Positions 24,116 to 38,116 of a DNA stretch of 64,000 bases are shown in pieces. The stretch's first letter is position 1. Every line of letters begins with the position of its first letter. Origin of the DNA: Antedon mediterranea. Lineage: Eukaryota; Echinodermata; Crinoidea; Comatulida; Antedonidae. Below the pieces are notes generated by a model, which saw nothing but the letters and a program-made list of their open reading frames with translations, was not told the origin of the DNA and did no database searches. The stretch is from the NCBI RefSeq assembly GCF_964355755.1, contig NC_092673.1:937001-1001000 (forward strand), given 5' to 3'. The position numbers and the translations under genes are program-made.

Positions 24116-27100
24116 TGGTTGGTGAGAGTACCTATAATGTATGTTGTGGTAAGCTATAATGCAGGAGGCCTGCATGTTGTCTATTATTAGTATGGCAAGT
24201 GTGGACATACTGTATGTCACAGTTATGTCATTATATCGTATTGCAGTTGGCCTATATAATAATTGCGTTCATAATACTTGAGAGGTACTCACAATTGCGA
24301 CTATTTTTTTAATTTTGTGTAGTTCACATACCGTATTGCATGCTTTAAACATAATAAACCTATATACTATAGTAGACGTGTCTCTTATATACTATAAACA
24401 CATTCTGCTTAGCGAAAACCATCAAGTAATTGCGTAGCTTTATTTCGACTGAAAGACGCACTTGATCATTGTGTTCGTTTAACGAAATAGTTTGTTACAA
24501 TATTAATAAAGTGAATGTTTTGGTGTGTTTTAAAATACATTCTACAGATCAATCTATTTTGTTTCTGTCATATTCGATATACAGTTGATTACTGAAATTC
24601 AAAGCTGATACCGCGGGCCTACACAAACAGACGGCTATTATACCAACATGTGTATGTGTGTTACAAAACAGGTGTTGTACCCTGTCCAACATACGCTAAT
24701 AAAGATGTTACCAATTTATGGATGACAACATTCTTTATTGAATATTTGAATATGCTAGATAAAATTCTTTAGAAATATAGCAATTTTCTTTGGGAATAGG
24801 GAGAGGGTTTTTGAAATGTGCATGTTAATGCTAAAGAATGACAGAGAAAGTTTGCGTGTATTGTGAGTCGTGTTTGCTGCATTACAATGCAGAAGGTAAT
24901 CTCAAATATCTAATATTGATTGTTAATGTTTTCAAACTTCTTCGATGCACTTGGAAATAATTTGTCTAGCAAGCATCATTATAAGTAGGTCTATATTTAA
25001 GTTCACAGTATTCATGTGCTCCGTGATTATTTTCTTTTTGCTTCTTTTTTTAAAAATAGTGACATCTACAGAAATTGATATCAATAAGATGATTAATACG
25101 TAAGCGATTACTCTGTGGCTATACTCAATTTGACCACGATGCTATTTTTAATAAGGGCCTTGCGGACTTTAGCGAGGGCATAACTTCATGCATTTCATAT
25201 TTGTTGATCGATCTCGGAGAAGCGAGGTCTGAGTCTAAAATCGATTGAAATTTTTACTACGGTTTTTTTAATTTGCGTCGATACGGGATAGAATTCATGT
25301 CAAATATTTATCGACTAACATCACGTGCACATTTACAAAATACGCTCCTCAAAACATAGTACAGAATATTAAAAATAGTAACGGTAATAAATAGATTGTT
25401 ATATTATGTTTTATTATTACTAACAAATGGAAACATTGGCTCAGAATGACGTATCTAGGACTACTGACTGAAACAGAATAATTCAACTATCTACATACAG
25501 GTACACGTATTATTACGATAATAATTATTATTTTCTCTAAATATATTCTTGTAGGCCTAAATGTATTTTTTTTTATTTAACATCCAAATATCTCTTCTAA
25601 TTATACATAACCTGACAGAATGGGGTAATTAGTTCTACATGTTTTAATATAGAGCGATGTTTACTATTGCTAGTCGGCTGCTGTGTACATAGCCCATTTG
25701 AAAAGCGGTCAGGACTCGTTTGTTCAATCTATACGATTCAGTGATCGTGCGAGTTCCTTTTGTAGAAGTGCGCCTGTGGCAAATATGCTACTGACAAGAT
25801 TATTGACTTGATAATGATAAAAGCATCTTAATCCAAAAATATTAATATGATTAGAATGCATTACAATCATCGATTAAGACATTCGAATTGAGGGTGCTAT
25901 AAAATTCACGTAGATTCGATAACATTTTAAAGTAAGTGTGTTTTCAAATTGTATTTGCAGTGTTTGTTTCCATTGTAGACAATCTGCAGGACCCAACTTG
26001 CACTCATCATCATACAAATATACATCTATATTCATAATTGTAGGCCGTGAAGGCCATATTGGGGATCGAAAGGCAGGTTGGGTAAAAAAGAGGAATTTTA
26101 ACACGACCACCCAAGATAGTACTTCTAACACAAACGGGGTACTCAAAAAATGGTATAAAATATACCGTATTTCATACTGTATTTTGAGGATATGCAGCAA
26201 AAACAGGACTGAATCATGCAATCTGCTAATTTTGTACAAGAATACTATTAGGATTTGGATTTTTAAATTGTTGTTTTCAATTGGTAAGATAGGTTTATTT
26301 ATAGACTGTGAAAGCGTGTCCTGCCTATAATTGAAGCAAGTGAGATACGCACACATACCAATCGATATTTAGCGTCCAGAAACTCGGGCGTGGATCAATA
26401 CATATCTGATTGGTGCCCCGATGTTTAACATACTCTACACATCAATGATTTATCCCATCTGCTAAAAAGTAAGTCGGCAATCTAGGCAACAACAATACGT
26501 AATGAACCAACCCATGGGATTTTGAATTGAATAGTAATATCTGTCAGGTTTGGTAAACTACATTTTTGATTAACGATTGTATTGAATTTGCTTCTGGGCT
26601 TAGGATTTGACATTGTGTAATCGGTGGTATTGAGTTGATTGATTGAAGTTTGTCATAACATTTAACACTTTACAAATAATTAACAATAATTATTATACTT
26701 CAGATAGAATTAGTGACTAAGTTAGCCCACTTAAATATAAAGTCAAAGTAGTTCCATTTTGGTTCTGCTTCATTTTTTGTCACGCCCTCTAGTCTGCTTT
26801 CGTGGCGCGCATAAATACGCGGATATTTTCGTAAGTTTTTTGACATTGTTGAGTTGGATTTTGCGCGTATGCCTGCTTAGTACCGGGGATAAGATGTTGG
26901 CCATCTTTATATCTTAAGGGGAAACCACATGATTTAAATATTGTGGTCACGTGCAGAAATAAAAGTGGGAATATCAATTTATATTGGGTTATCGCATGGT
27001 TCTTTGCTGAAGCTCAAACAAGGTCCTTCTGTCATGGGAAGAGTAAAATTAATAATTTCACTCTCCCTTGGTGATATACATTATTGAAAAGAATCTTGTA

Positions 27101-28278
27101 TTTGTAAATGTGAATATTTTCACTTAACATGTAATATTTATTCACTTTCAATCGTATAATATAAGAACGTACTTACCTGTGTTTAAGCCATGAATTATAT
27201 GTTTAGTTATACAACGATGGATTAGTACAGGAAAACCCTGACATACATAATGTTGAACCTACAACATGGAAGAAATTTAAAACAATTCTCAATTCTCATC
27301 ATTATACAGAGGTGCTATTGAACTAGTTAACACATTGATGTTAAACAGTTTTAAAACATCCATTTTTCTCATTTAAACGCTATTTTCACTGATATAAGTT
27401 TGATGAAAAAATGTATTCGCGTAATAACGAGGTTGGTGTGGTGTTTGTAATACACACAACCATAGGCCTATGTAAGTTATTTGTTATCAAAGACAAAGTA
27501 TGTTTAAATTTAATCAGCAAACATCAACATATAAAAACAAAACATCAAAGTATCATTTGGTCGAGGGACGACTTAGAAACATAGGAGACATAACCATGAA
27601 CCTCAACTGTTTCTCTAATTCCAATACAGATAAACAGGTTACCATCCAAGAGTCGTGTAATTTCATACATATTTGACTGTCATTAGATGGATGTAAATGG
27701 GTTTAATGACATTTATAGCAGCATTAAATTTGAATTTATCAAAATTTACCTTGTGCTAAATAAAAAGAATGCAATATAACATAATGTTTTTTTTACCGCC
27801 TGTACAATTTATATCGTCGAGATCTAAATCCCAACTGACGCTTTTAAACATTTTATTCGAAAACTAAAACGTGATGGATGTAACTTTTACCAATTAATCT
27901 ATATTCCAAATCAGTTTTAGGATCCTATTTAGTATTTGATTAAGTAAGAATTTATGCTGCACTTAACTGGAAATATATTTGAGATTTATAGCAGAAAAGA
28001 AATTTCATCCGAAAATCTAAAAAGAAAATGGAAACGTCAAGAAATAATATTTACGAGCCTTAAGGTAATATGCAGTGTATTTTATTTCTTCTTGCTTTAA
28101 ATTGAAGTTATGTGATCCGATGATATTGGGAGTGATTTAAAATCGAAACACTATAAAATAATTACGTTAATCACAACAGTTAGGTTTTCTTTTTATATTT
28201 AGAATATCATAAATCAAAAACTGTATATATAGTTGCTCTTATTCCTCAACATTTGTCGCGTATTTATGCAGTTTAAAG
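24116..28278. other. Intergenic, no supported gene
   Basis: Four kilobases with no recognised protein. Two opposing open frames at 25874-26356 (-) and 25938-26330 (+) overlap almost completely, and neither shows a known domain. A consensus minus-strand donor, CACAG|GTAAGT, lies near 27170-27178, but the sequence before it has stops in all frames. TAGGCCTA octamers are at 25552-25559 and 27463-27470. Confidence 0.4.
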
Positions 28279-28428
28279 CTCTCTCTCTACACTATGAAAC
28301 TAGTTTGAAAAAAGAGTGTTATGTGTCCAAATATGGTAGTGGTATGCCCAAAAATGGTAGTGATATGACATCCATATATGGGCACATCACATTTTTTGTC
28401 ACATAAAATGTGATGGTGTAGACAGAGG
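28279..28428. mobile_element. MITE family B, copy 2
   Basis: Begins GCTCTCTCTACACTATG and ends GTGATGGTGTAGACAGAGG. The interior has an extra repeat of ATGGTAGTGGTATG-like sequence compared with copy 1, making it about 20 bp longer. Confidence 0.85.
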
Positions 28429-30534
28429 TTTATATTATTTTGCTGTTTTAGTGTTTTTAATATTATTAACTGTAAAAATGCAAAGCTGTTCAAAACAATA
28501 ATTTTAATATCAACATTTACGACCAAAATATTAAATTGATTAAATGATTCCTTTCTAAATCTCTTCAACCACCTGCTTTTTAATGATACTTTTGGATGGA
28601 ATTCTGATTTCCACTTATGTTGAATCAAAATGTTAATGTATTGTACTTACAAAATGGCGTTGTTAAAATAATAAAACATATTTAACTTATAACTTGTTGT
28701 AGCATTGGAAACACGAATGGGCTAATCAACAATGGCTACGTTGTTTTACGGTGACACAATCGACAAGTTCATTAGTTTCCCGTATAATAATTAACTTCGT
28801 TGATCTTTCGGACGCGTTGTCACCCAAAACATGAATAAAAACAAAAGTTTTTTGGAAATCAACGGCAGATGCGCTTTCTCATTATTCAAATTTACATCAA
28901 AAACCAGTAAAAAATATCGATTGAGTCTTAATCATAAGACTCATTTTTAATTAGTATAGGTCACCATAGAAACAGATCAAAGTCACCGTGAATCAGACCA
29001 CAGTAATTACATAACAGTAATTCTAATTTAACAAATTTGTATTATTATTATTATTATCACCAAAGTTCTGACATAACATAACATAATAATATAATAATAT
29101 TAAACGCATTTGAATTGCATGCTCCATAAATCCAATTAATGATTGCTCATAGGAGGCGCACTATAACTAGAACATGGATTGAACTAGTAACATTCGAATG
29201 TTATCACACGAGGCGTAACACATCACATGAAGTCTATCGATATAATGTTTTACATCTCCAGGACAATCGTGTTTGTTTTGCAGTAAAATATCTACAACAT
29301 AACTAGTGAAGTCAACAGACTGAATTCTCAATAGCCTCATTTAAACTAAGTGGAGCGGTAAAAATGTATTTTGTATTAATGTAAATATTATACAAAAAAA
29401 ACATGTTCTTTTTTCTTATTAAAGCTTAACGTGCTCCAGGCCTGGTAGATTATATAAACCTACTTACAAGTCAAGTGTCACTGTCTTTTAAAATCTGTTC
29501 ACCGCGTACCTTGTTCTTTTACGCCAACAAAGCGTGGACCATAACGCCTCATTAATAATATATTAATAAAACTAAAACTAGATTAATATTATTATTAGTA
29601 CCGTAGCTCACATAATAAACATTTTGTACAAATAATATATTAACACTTATGCCTAATGTTATACATAATGTAATGTCTTCTAATAATATTTGTTTTGATG
29701 CGGTGTCTCATTTTATTAAAGAACATCGAGAAAGAGTAATAAAAGAAAGTAGTAAAATTATGAATTATACTATTATTATTATTATTATAGAGTGTCCCAT
29801 GAATAGGGCATCTCCCGTTGTGTAAGTAGTCTATACTTATTTGAACGCTCTGACTCAAGTGTGCATTTATATTTCACAGTTGCTATTTTTCAATAATTTT
29901 TCAATAATTAAAATTTAATATCATTAAGTAATAATGAGGAAATGGTACAAAATATTCATTAAAATAACATAATTAAACAACAGTGTTAGAACGGATTGCT
30001 CCTCAGTGAGGTGTTTATCACAGATTGAATTCACAGTCCGTGTTTTGCTAATTTAACGAGGTATTCATGATGCTATGTTGTTGACATGGTTATTGCTGCT
30101 TGCTGAATGTCATAATACAGTAGTACTGTCGTTCTAATTCCACACAATATCATCCATTCTAAAAAGGAAAATGTATCTCATTTTATTTCAATTCGCAATC
30201 CACAGCGGGGAGCTCGCCATTTACAGACTAGAATACATAAAACAAAACAAAAGAACATCAACAAGGTCCACAAGAACCAATTACAAACAATTCTTAATTT
30301 TGGATTTAAATAAGATAAACAATTAAAGAAAATATCATTAGTGGAGTCAAATGCAATATATGAATTAAGTAATCTTGGTCATTGCCAGGGTTCTCCACCA
30401 TTATTACCATGTCGGTAAATAATCTTCTGACGACAAGTAGCCTATACAAGACAACGACAATCAGGAGTCTATCCATCCGCCCTCTCTACCTATGTCCGTT
30501 TTTAGTCGCGTGGTCGCGACTCTATAGTTCACTA
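28429..30534. other. Intergenic, no gene seen
   Basis: AT-rich. It holds ATT microsatellite runs near 29041-29057 and 29769-29787 and short chance frames. No protein was recognised. Confidence 0.45.
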
Positions 30535-30630
30535 TGTCGGTCGGTCGGTCGGTCTGTCGGTCTGTCTGTCGGTGCGGTATCACTATGCGTTTTAGCACGC
30601 GACTTATGGCTGTTGGCCTTGTTGTATTAC
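30535..30630. repeat. GTCG/GTCT microsatellite-headed dispersed repeat, copy 1
   Basis: TCACTATGTCGGTCGG runs into GTCGGTCTGTCTGTCGG, and then GCACGCGACTTATGGCTG with TTGGCCTTGTTG. The non-microsatellite flank recurs at 45180-45262, and the left flank recurs at 32378. This is therefore a dispersed element carrying the microsatellite, not a simple repeat that arose independently. Confidence 0.75.
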
Positions 30631-31481
30631 GCGCCATTCATTAATATATCATTTCAATTTGTAACTAGCGCCATCACAGTTAAGCGTGATTGTGTTCAAT
30701 GTATTTGAGCGAATTTCAAAGCGTTGGCAATGCACATGCGTACTCATATCTACTTTCGATGCAAACAAAATGCGCAGGAAAAGTCGAGCTTACATTCTGA
30801 TTTTTAAACAAATGGTTTGTTTTCCAATTTTGAAACAACATACCATACAAAAGAATCGTTTATGTTTGCAAATGTTGTAGTATCATGAAAACAAATCATT
30901 AGAAATACAGGTAAGATTAATAACAATGTAACTGAGTTATGTTGTAGAACAGTAATACGTCATGGCTTTATGACAATATTATGATAATTTGACAAATTAC
31001 CCCAAATTATTGTTTCCAAGGGAATGTAGATTTTTAACTGATAACACAGGCTCTGCTCCCGTTTAACACTGCTCTACTTATTCTATATTTGTATGCTCTG
31101 TGTTCACAACTCAAAGCAGCACTCGAAGGCCTCCTTAATAAGTTTAATGTGTACAAACACATGATTCGGTGCCATTATTGTGCACTACTGTAACATAATC
31201 AATCAGTTTGAATGTGTCATAACATAATAAAGTTATACACTGTTATACTTTACCATAGACCTAGTACTGCAGAAACTAGGCCCCATAAATGTAATATGAT
31301 TTATGGTTTTCTATAAACATCTTCACGTTTTGTTTAATGCATTTGCAAATTCTTACAACATTAAACATTGATTTATTGGTTTTTATTTAGAAAACCACAG
31401 AAAGCAATTTATTGATTTAAAAAAAAATTATTTATACACTCGTTTAATTATTTATAGAAGCTATAATTCTAACGACCATCA
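30631..31481. other. Intergenic, no supported gene
   Basis: Open frames of 64-108 codons cross this area without recognised content. ATACAG|GTAAGA near 30908 is a fair plus-strand donor, but no coding support precedes it. Confidence 0.35.
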
Positions 31482-31563
31482 ATAACACATACGTAATACA
31501 CATACGTAATACATACGTAATACACATACGTAATAACACATACGTAATAACACATACGTATTA
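31482..31563. repeat. ACATACGTAAT short tandem repeat
   Basis: Six units of 11 to 15 bp, built on CACATACGTAATA, with variable spacers. Each unit holds the palindrome TACGTA. Confidence 0.95.
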
Positions 31564-32377
31564 TTTACAAATAAAAGGGAAAGTATTATTTTCAAAGATT
31601 TACACTTTAATGTATACATTATGCAAAACAATGTATATATACATAATAAAAAACAGCTTTTTTATACCATTTTATTGTGTTATGATAGAGAAGTCGTCTT
31701 ACCGTCTACGATCGATAACTTGGCCTATATATTTATTCTTAAAATTCTATGAAATAAGATGTTTTCACATTTTGGAGCGAAACTAATATACACACGTTTA
31801 CATAATCCGACCACAATACGAAGTATCCTTGAATTTTGTTTTAACGATACGTATAATACATTATTATTCTTTTATATATAGAAACAAATATATATGTGTT
31901 GGTTGTAACGAAGAAGTAAGTCAGTAGACGAAGACGAATTACACGTAAGGCAAAACGTATTTTCGTATTGTAGATTTAGTTTTAAAAAATCCACTAAGTG
32001 AGTTTAAAAATAATGTACCTTTATTGCTCTACTGACTGCTGCAAATCGCATACATATTATCCGACAAAGAAACTAGATTAAAACACGAAAATGTACTGTT
32101 TCTGAGCTGCGAATGTTTCAGAAAATACATTACAGATTGTCTTACGCGTCTTACGGTCCACAATCTAGCAAAAATTCAATGATATATTATATGCTTTGTT
32201 TTTTTTACGATTGCAAATGCACACGAGACGACCTACAGTTATAACGTCCCTCCCAAAGGGACGTTGTGGTACTTAACGTTCATGAATTGACTTTTAACAC
32301 ACATGACACAGGTTTAAACTTTATTACCAATTATAGTACATTTTAAGATTATTGATGTTTCAAATCCCCTCTACAGC
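31564..32377. other. Intergenic, no gene seen
   Basis: AT-rich, no open frame of note. TAACGTCCCTCCCAAAGGG near 32241 forms part of a short hairpin (GTCCCTCCCAAAGGGAC). Confidence 0.4.
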
Positions 32378-32468
32378 TCACTATGTCGGTCGGTTGGTCG
32401 GTCGTTCGATTGGTAGGTAAACACTAACTTGAGCACCAGACTGCAGCCATGTATATGGCCTTGTTAAA
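32378..32468. repeat. GTCG-headed dispersed repeat, copy 2 (diverged)
   Basis: TCACTATGTCGGTCGGTTGG matches the start of the 30535 copy. After the microsatellite the sequence diverges, but GCCATGTATATGGCCTTGTT resembles the GGCTGTTGGCCTTGTT flank of copy 1. Confidence 0.55.
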
Positions 32469-32491
32469 AACGTTTAATTAAACTTAAAGCA

Positions 32492-32695
32492 TGGCTAGGT
32501 TGGATGAGGGCTAGGTTGAATAAGGGGATAGCTAGGGTGAATGATGGGCTAGGCTGGATGAGGGGCTAGGTTGAATAAGGGGCTAGGTTGGATGAGGAGC
32601 TAGGCTGGATGAGGGGCTCGATTGGATGAGAGCTAGGTGGAATAAGGGGATAGGTTGGATGAGGGGCTAGGTTGAATAAGAGGCTAGGGTGAATG
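32492..32695. repeat. 18-bp minisatellite (GCTAGGTTGGATGAGGGG)
   Basis: About eleven degenerate units alternate GGATGAGG and GAATAAGG endings. The alternation suggests a two-unit period of about 35 bp in part of the array. Confidence 0.95.
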
Positions 32696-33718
32696 ACGTG
32701 TCACATGTGACGGAAGATAATTCTAGTGTCATGATTCAATGAAAATAGGCCTACCAAGGGACATTAAAATGTGATGTTTATCGCACTTTTTATGTTCGCG
32801 GATCATTATTTTGTCATTTACTATCATGTTAGCGACATTTCATTGTCATGACACGCCTTGTGATTACGGGCCTATCGATTCAAAAAGTCATTCTGCGCAT
32901 CTAATGTATTTGAGCATGCGCAGAATGATTTATATTGCAAGCTGTGGGGCTTTCATATAACACGACAGTTTAATAACATTTCTCTAGAATGTAAATATGT
33001 AGTTTATGCTGTAATTCAAATTCTTAAAGTCAGATAATCTATTCAACTAAAATCAATCATTCCAGTCAACATCATTCCATTAATTGTTTTATGGCAAGTT
33101 CGCCAAAAACAAGGTTACATTAACTTAATTCATAGCCTAGACAAACACAATTCAAAAATGTCATCGTAAAATAAATTACAACATGGACTAGTTCGACTAA
33201 GAGTACAACCATTCCTGCTTTAAAAAAAATAATTAAGCGAAATATCATGTACCCATTAAACATGTTATTCAAAATCAATTAAATTACCATAAGCGATGTT
33301 GTATGCATTTATTTAATAAAAATATTGACAAAGCGCGCGTGCGTAAAGAATTAAAAGTGTGGTTATAAAAGTGGTAATTAAAGGAAGGGATATTAATTAC
33401 TATTCAATACAGTCTTTGTTGGCTTCTTGATTAGATGAATATTTTAATAACATCTCCTCATTCAATAAGAAATATTATCTATATTCAGTTTCTACCTGCC
33501 GCATCTTTATACTGTTTAGTAATTTGTAGTGTTCCCCAGTAGGACGTAACGCAAACAAATCATATAATATACATGATAGTGGTCTAGTGGGATGCAGGAG
33601 TAATGTTGTTTTAAGCATCAACATGCAGTGTCCGTAAGCACTAACTGTATAATTATAACAGTCAATAGCCACCATGATCTGGTATCACCACGGTTACAAG
33701 GACTACCAGTACCAGTAA
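32696..33718. other. Intergenic, no gene seen
   Basis: No recognised protein. ATTCTGCGCATC at 32891 and the opposing GAGCATGCGCAGAATGAT (about 32912) form an inverted repeat of about 13 bp. A TAGGCCTA octamer is at 32746-32753. Confidence 0.4.
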
Positions 33719-33820
33719 CGCAGGGACGTGAGCGCTCAACGCAAATAATTTGACCAATCAAAAGCGATGGATTAGTCGAACTGTCGCTTGTCATTGGTCA
33801 ACTCGCTCCAAGTGACAACC
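33719..33820. mobile_element. MITE family A, copy 3
   Basis: GCTCAACGCAAATAATTTG, ACCAATCAAAAGCGATGG and TGTCGCTTGTCATTGGTCAA form the inverted core of the family. The outer ends are more decayed than in other copies. Confidence 0.65.
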
Positions 33821-36800
33821 AAAGACAGAAGATATAAAGATACTCCTCATTCTTGGGTGTACGCATGCGCAGTTTGATAAAATTAGCATAGCACCACGAC
33901 AACCTCTTGCTTCTATAATTATGTAACGAATAATTAGTTGGCAAAGGCGACTTTTAATCTTGATATACGATATGTATTAAACAATGTTAATTAATTCCAT
34001 AACCTAATTAGATTAGTGAGATCCCCTAATTTCACTGGTCCCCTTGCTCCTATAACTGCACGCTCTATTGGGCAAATCGACTAAACAGCTGCTCATCTGA
34101 CGTGTAATTACGACGTACGTATACAGTTATATGAAATCAGGGATATTTGTTTACCAGTCGACGCACTTTTGGTATTGTACAAATTAATAATTATGGGTTT
34201 TCTTGTTAATTGAAATTGAGGGTTGTCAAGCTACTCGGGAAATCTACGAAACCAAACACAATGTTTCATGTTGGTTTGTTATCATTTACCTATTAGCAAA
34301 TTCTTAATAAAATAGCAAGAACAAATGATAATGTTGATAAAACATTTATAAAATAGATGAAACTATTGCTTGACCACCTGGAATGCACTCGGCATGCTAT
34401 TAAATATTCAATTTTTTAATGGAAAGAAGAAGATTACAATAGAAAGTAAAAAGAAATTAAAGTATGAAAGGCCAATATCGTAAAAAATACGTTTACATTA
34501 CTAATAAACAATACTTTGTAACAATCAAAATCATCTAATGCATTAATAAACATTAGTTAATAAGAAATTTAAGTTAATAAGAAATTTAAGTTAATAAGGT
34601 GAGCATATTTTATTTACAAATATTGGTTATTTTTAAATATTTAGTTGTTCATGGTAACGTCGAATATACAGTAGAAAAATAGAATACAGTAAAAAGTGTT
34701 ATGTACATGAAATAGACTTTGCTGTTTGTTATTACAGAATAATGTATATATATGTTGAAATATGATATTAGTTAAATTAAAAAGCAACAAATATGTCATG
34801 AATAAACCTGGTTAAACTACGTCACGCAATACGAATGTGATTAAATGAGCGTAGGCGTACATTATAAACACATTAAGAAAATCTTGAATAAGTCAAGTAC
34901 GCCTTACTTTAATGCTATTAGAAATTCCGAATAAATATAATTGAAATGTTAGTATTTATGTAAGTTGATTGGATGTTTGCATCAAGTCAACTTCCTGCTA
35001 GATCGCAAACTTATATCTACTTTGACATGTTCGGTATTATATAAGATTAATTTAAAGACGAAAACATTTATTACACTTTTCCATTTCAATACAGTTAAGG
35101 CAAGGAGGGATAAGAATGCTTTTAGTCTGTTTTACGTTCATATTATTTTTAATATACAACTGAATGTATTGATATACCAGAACATTATTTACTTTGTGAA
35201 CAAATTTAAAAAAAAAGTATCATAGTTAGCTATGTTATAAATACTAAGGTCCTAGAACTTTTTCCCAAAGTAATATGCGTATAGAAGAAAGGTTATTTTT
35301 TCAAAGTGTAAATTTTCCTCTTTTGAAGTGAGAGAGTGAGAACATAACATAAATGTCATAATGTATTGTTAGTGTAAACACATGACAAACATGGTGTTAA
35401 TGTTATAGGTTATCTCTCATTGAGAGCCTTGTATTATGGCATTTAGATCCTTTAGTAAACAAATGGTTATACATGCATACTTAATTTCAGATACTTATTT
35501 TTCTAGCCAGACGGTTTACTTAACATTACTGCTTCTGTGTACTAACATAGCCAGTGGAATGAACGAACGGACAAATGGTGGCGGTAGTGTAATGTTATCG
35601 TATAAAATATTGACTTACAGGGCTTTCACATGGAATCAATAACTCATCGTAAAAAAGTCAACATGGCGGCAACATTATCAACATCTGAGAAAGTATAATG
35701 CTGCATTAATCCAGCCACATTTGTTTTATTACTTATATAATAATATTCCCAAATGTGCGACTTTAACGACATAATAGAGAATTAAAACTATTTATCATTG
35801 ATAATCTTCGATGACAGTCTTGAAAAGCTCTTTCATTTCCATTTTGATTCTAAAATTCACGCCGAAACGTTTACAAACCGTGAGGGCTTAACGTTTACTA
35901 AATACATTGAATCTGTACTCGATCCTCAACACACAAATCTCATTCCCTGCATGTGGCACGCGTGTTCGCTGAATGTGTATCAAACAGAGTCAACGAATAC
36001 GGGTACTCGAGATGTTTTGCCCTCGCGTTTAACTCGATAATTACATGCAAGTACATGGTACAGATAGGTTAAACAGTGAACTACGATTACTTTCGTTAAG
36101 TTCGAGAAATTCAATGGTACCATTATACCGGTATGAATGTTGTACATAATGTTCATATAAGAACAAGAACATTTACAACATTTGTTATCTGTGTCATTTT
36201 GTACAAGTTCAATTCTACATATAGGCTCCAGTGATCTGTATTTATAATCAAAATGTTTTCATTTTTGACATCTTTTCTAAGCTCAAATTTTACTTACAAT
36301 TTATGTTCAATATGATACATGCGCATGTTTGGCACTACGCTAATAAATCTTAATGCATTACCATGGCGACACTACACCTGCTCTCCGTTAACAGCGCTAT
36401 CAAGTTGGGTAATTTTAAGGGTATATATACAAATTGTTTGCTGAGATTTTGTGCGAAGTAATCTTAAAAGCTGTAGATGAGAATAAACTACATGACGTCA
36501 CAAAAGCTTCTAATCACGGAATTTAGAATTTCCTATAAAATAATCGTTTAAACAATGACGCGTAATTCATTTTCATGTAATTACAAATTCGTCTAACACC
36601 ACTCGGTTTATTTTATTAAACACATTAAAACTGTATTTAAAAGGTCAATGAACTGTTATATACGTAGAGTACTGTATATTTTGTTATTACACCATGCAAT
36701 CTACAGTTATCAAGTAATAAATTAGTATAACACATTTAGGACGAGTAAAGGGATTTTTGTGCATCCATCAATGTTGGCATTTGTAATGAAAGTTATGCGT

Positions 36801-36888
36801 GTTGATAGATGATTATAGTTTTATTATATTATTACCAACCGGCAGCACATAGAAGACAGCGTTACTACCGGTACTTATACGTACTTGT
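33821..36888. other. Intergenic, no supported gene
   Basis: Open frames at 34965-35225 (86 codons), 35436-35642 (68 codons, with a hydrophobic stretch) and 35798-36040 (80 codons) were read and not recognised. None has convincing splice sites or composition. Confidence 0.4.
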
Positions 36889-36915
36889 GGTGCGTCCAAG
36901 TGGGAACCAAGCTTT
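36889..36915. mobile_element. MITE family A, isolated terminus
   Basis: TGCGTCCAAGTGGGAACC followed by AAGCTTT matches the right terminus of the family. The rest of the element is absent. Confidence 0.55.
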
Positions 36916-37968
36916 ATTGGGCTAGCGTGGTCACACCAAATGAAAATCGTTTTTTTTGTTGTGTTGTAAGTGGGATTATTTACATAAAGTTAGGGCGCTG
37001 ATAATCAATCAATCATCGACATTGCTATTCCATAACCAAAATAAAATAAAAATGATAATGGAATAGGATACAAAATAAGCACAAGTGCTTTAAACATGTA
37101 GGCTCCAACAATAACAAAATAGAACATTAGTACAAAAATATATTAACATATATGTTAGTAATTAATCTGTATTTTTGTAATTACTATGATCATCTATAAT
37201 AAATAATTTTGATTTTACTTAAATATTTTGCGAATTCAAATATTTTAGGAACACGTCGTCCTGGAAGTCGAGACTTAATTATTTCAAACTCCTGCGTATG
37301 GTATACATAAGTCGGTCTTAACCGACATTTGATAACAAGACAAGTATAAATAGAAACTTAGTGCACATATTTAACAAACGATAATCAATTTAATATGATG
37401 TAATCATACGGTACAATTAAATTGCCTGAACTTAGAAATATGTTGGATGGAATGTAGCCCGACATTGGTGTCCCAGCATGTTACGGCGCACTTAATGATC
37501 TTTTCTGAGTTCACTTTGATGAAAGAACATCAGTTGGTTCAAATAAGTGACGTTTAATGTCAGAACATCTATGAAATGTAAACAGAGTTAGCATGACATC
37601 TTACATTTAAATTGATTCAATTAAAACTATGTTTACTGTAATTAAAGTGTTGTATTTAGCCAATTACTTCACGATATTCTATATTTTAATGGAGTTGTCT
37701 TAATGATATTATTTAATTTTCAATTCAATTAAAAAATGTATTTGTCTACATACTATTACTAAAACAACCAAGTACACGGAGGATGCAAGCTTGAAAAATA
37801 ATAATTACAACAAACATAAACGCAGGGTATAAATAAATAAGGCAAAATAAATATACAAAATACATATTTATCTATAATAATTCAGGTACTGTCACGTGGA
37901 CGACGAGTTACATCATGATTGTTTGGGTGCCACTAGGGCGCACCGCAAGGTTTGTGACGCATTAACGT
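36916..37968. other. Intergenic, no gene seen
   Basis: AT-rich, without recognised coding sequence. GTGCCACTAGGGCGCACCGC near 37928 resembles another decayed family A terminus. Confidence 0.4.
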
Positions 37969-38116
37969 GTTTCCCACTAGGACGCAACGCACGGACGTAA
38001 GAAGCGCAACGATTTGACAATCACAATCGATGGATTATTAACTGCCGCTTGTCATTGGTCAACTCGCCATGTTACGTCTACGTCCTTGCGTTGCGTTTTA
38101 GTGGGAACCAAGCTTT
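37969..38116. mobile_element. MITE family A, copy 4 (best preserved)
   Basis: The left terminus TTTCCCACTAGGACGCAACG is matched by the right terminus CGTTGCGTTTTAGTGGGAAC followed by CAAGCTTT. The core has ACAATCACAATCGATGG opposite CTTGTCATTGGTCAACTCG. This copy best shows the whole palindrome. Confidence 0.85.

Noticed and set aside
25874-26356. Overlapping 160-codon (-) and 130-codon (+) open frames
   Set aside because: Neither resembles a known family, neither has supportive flanking signals, and two opposing long frames over the same bases suggest chance.
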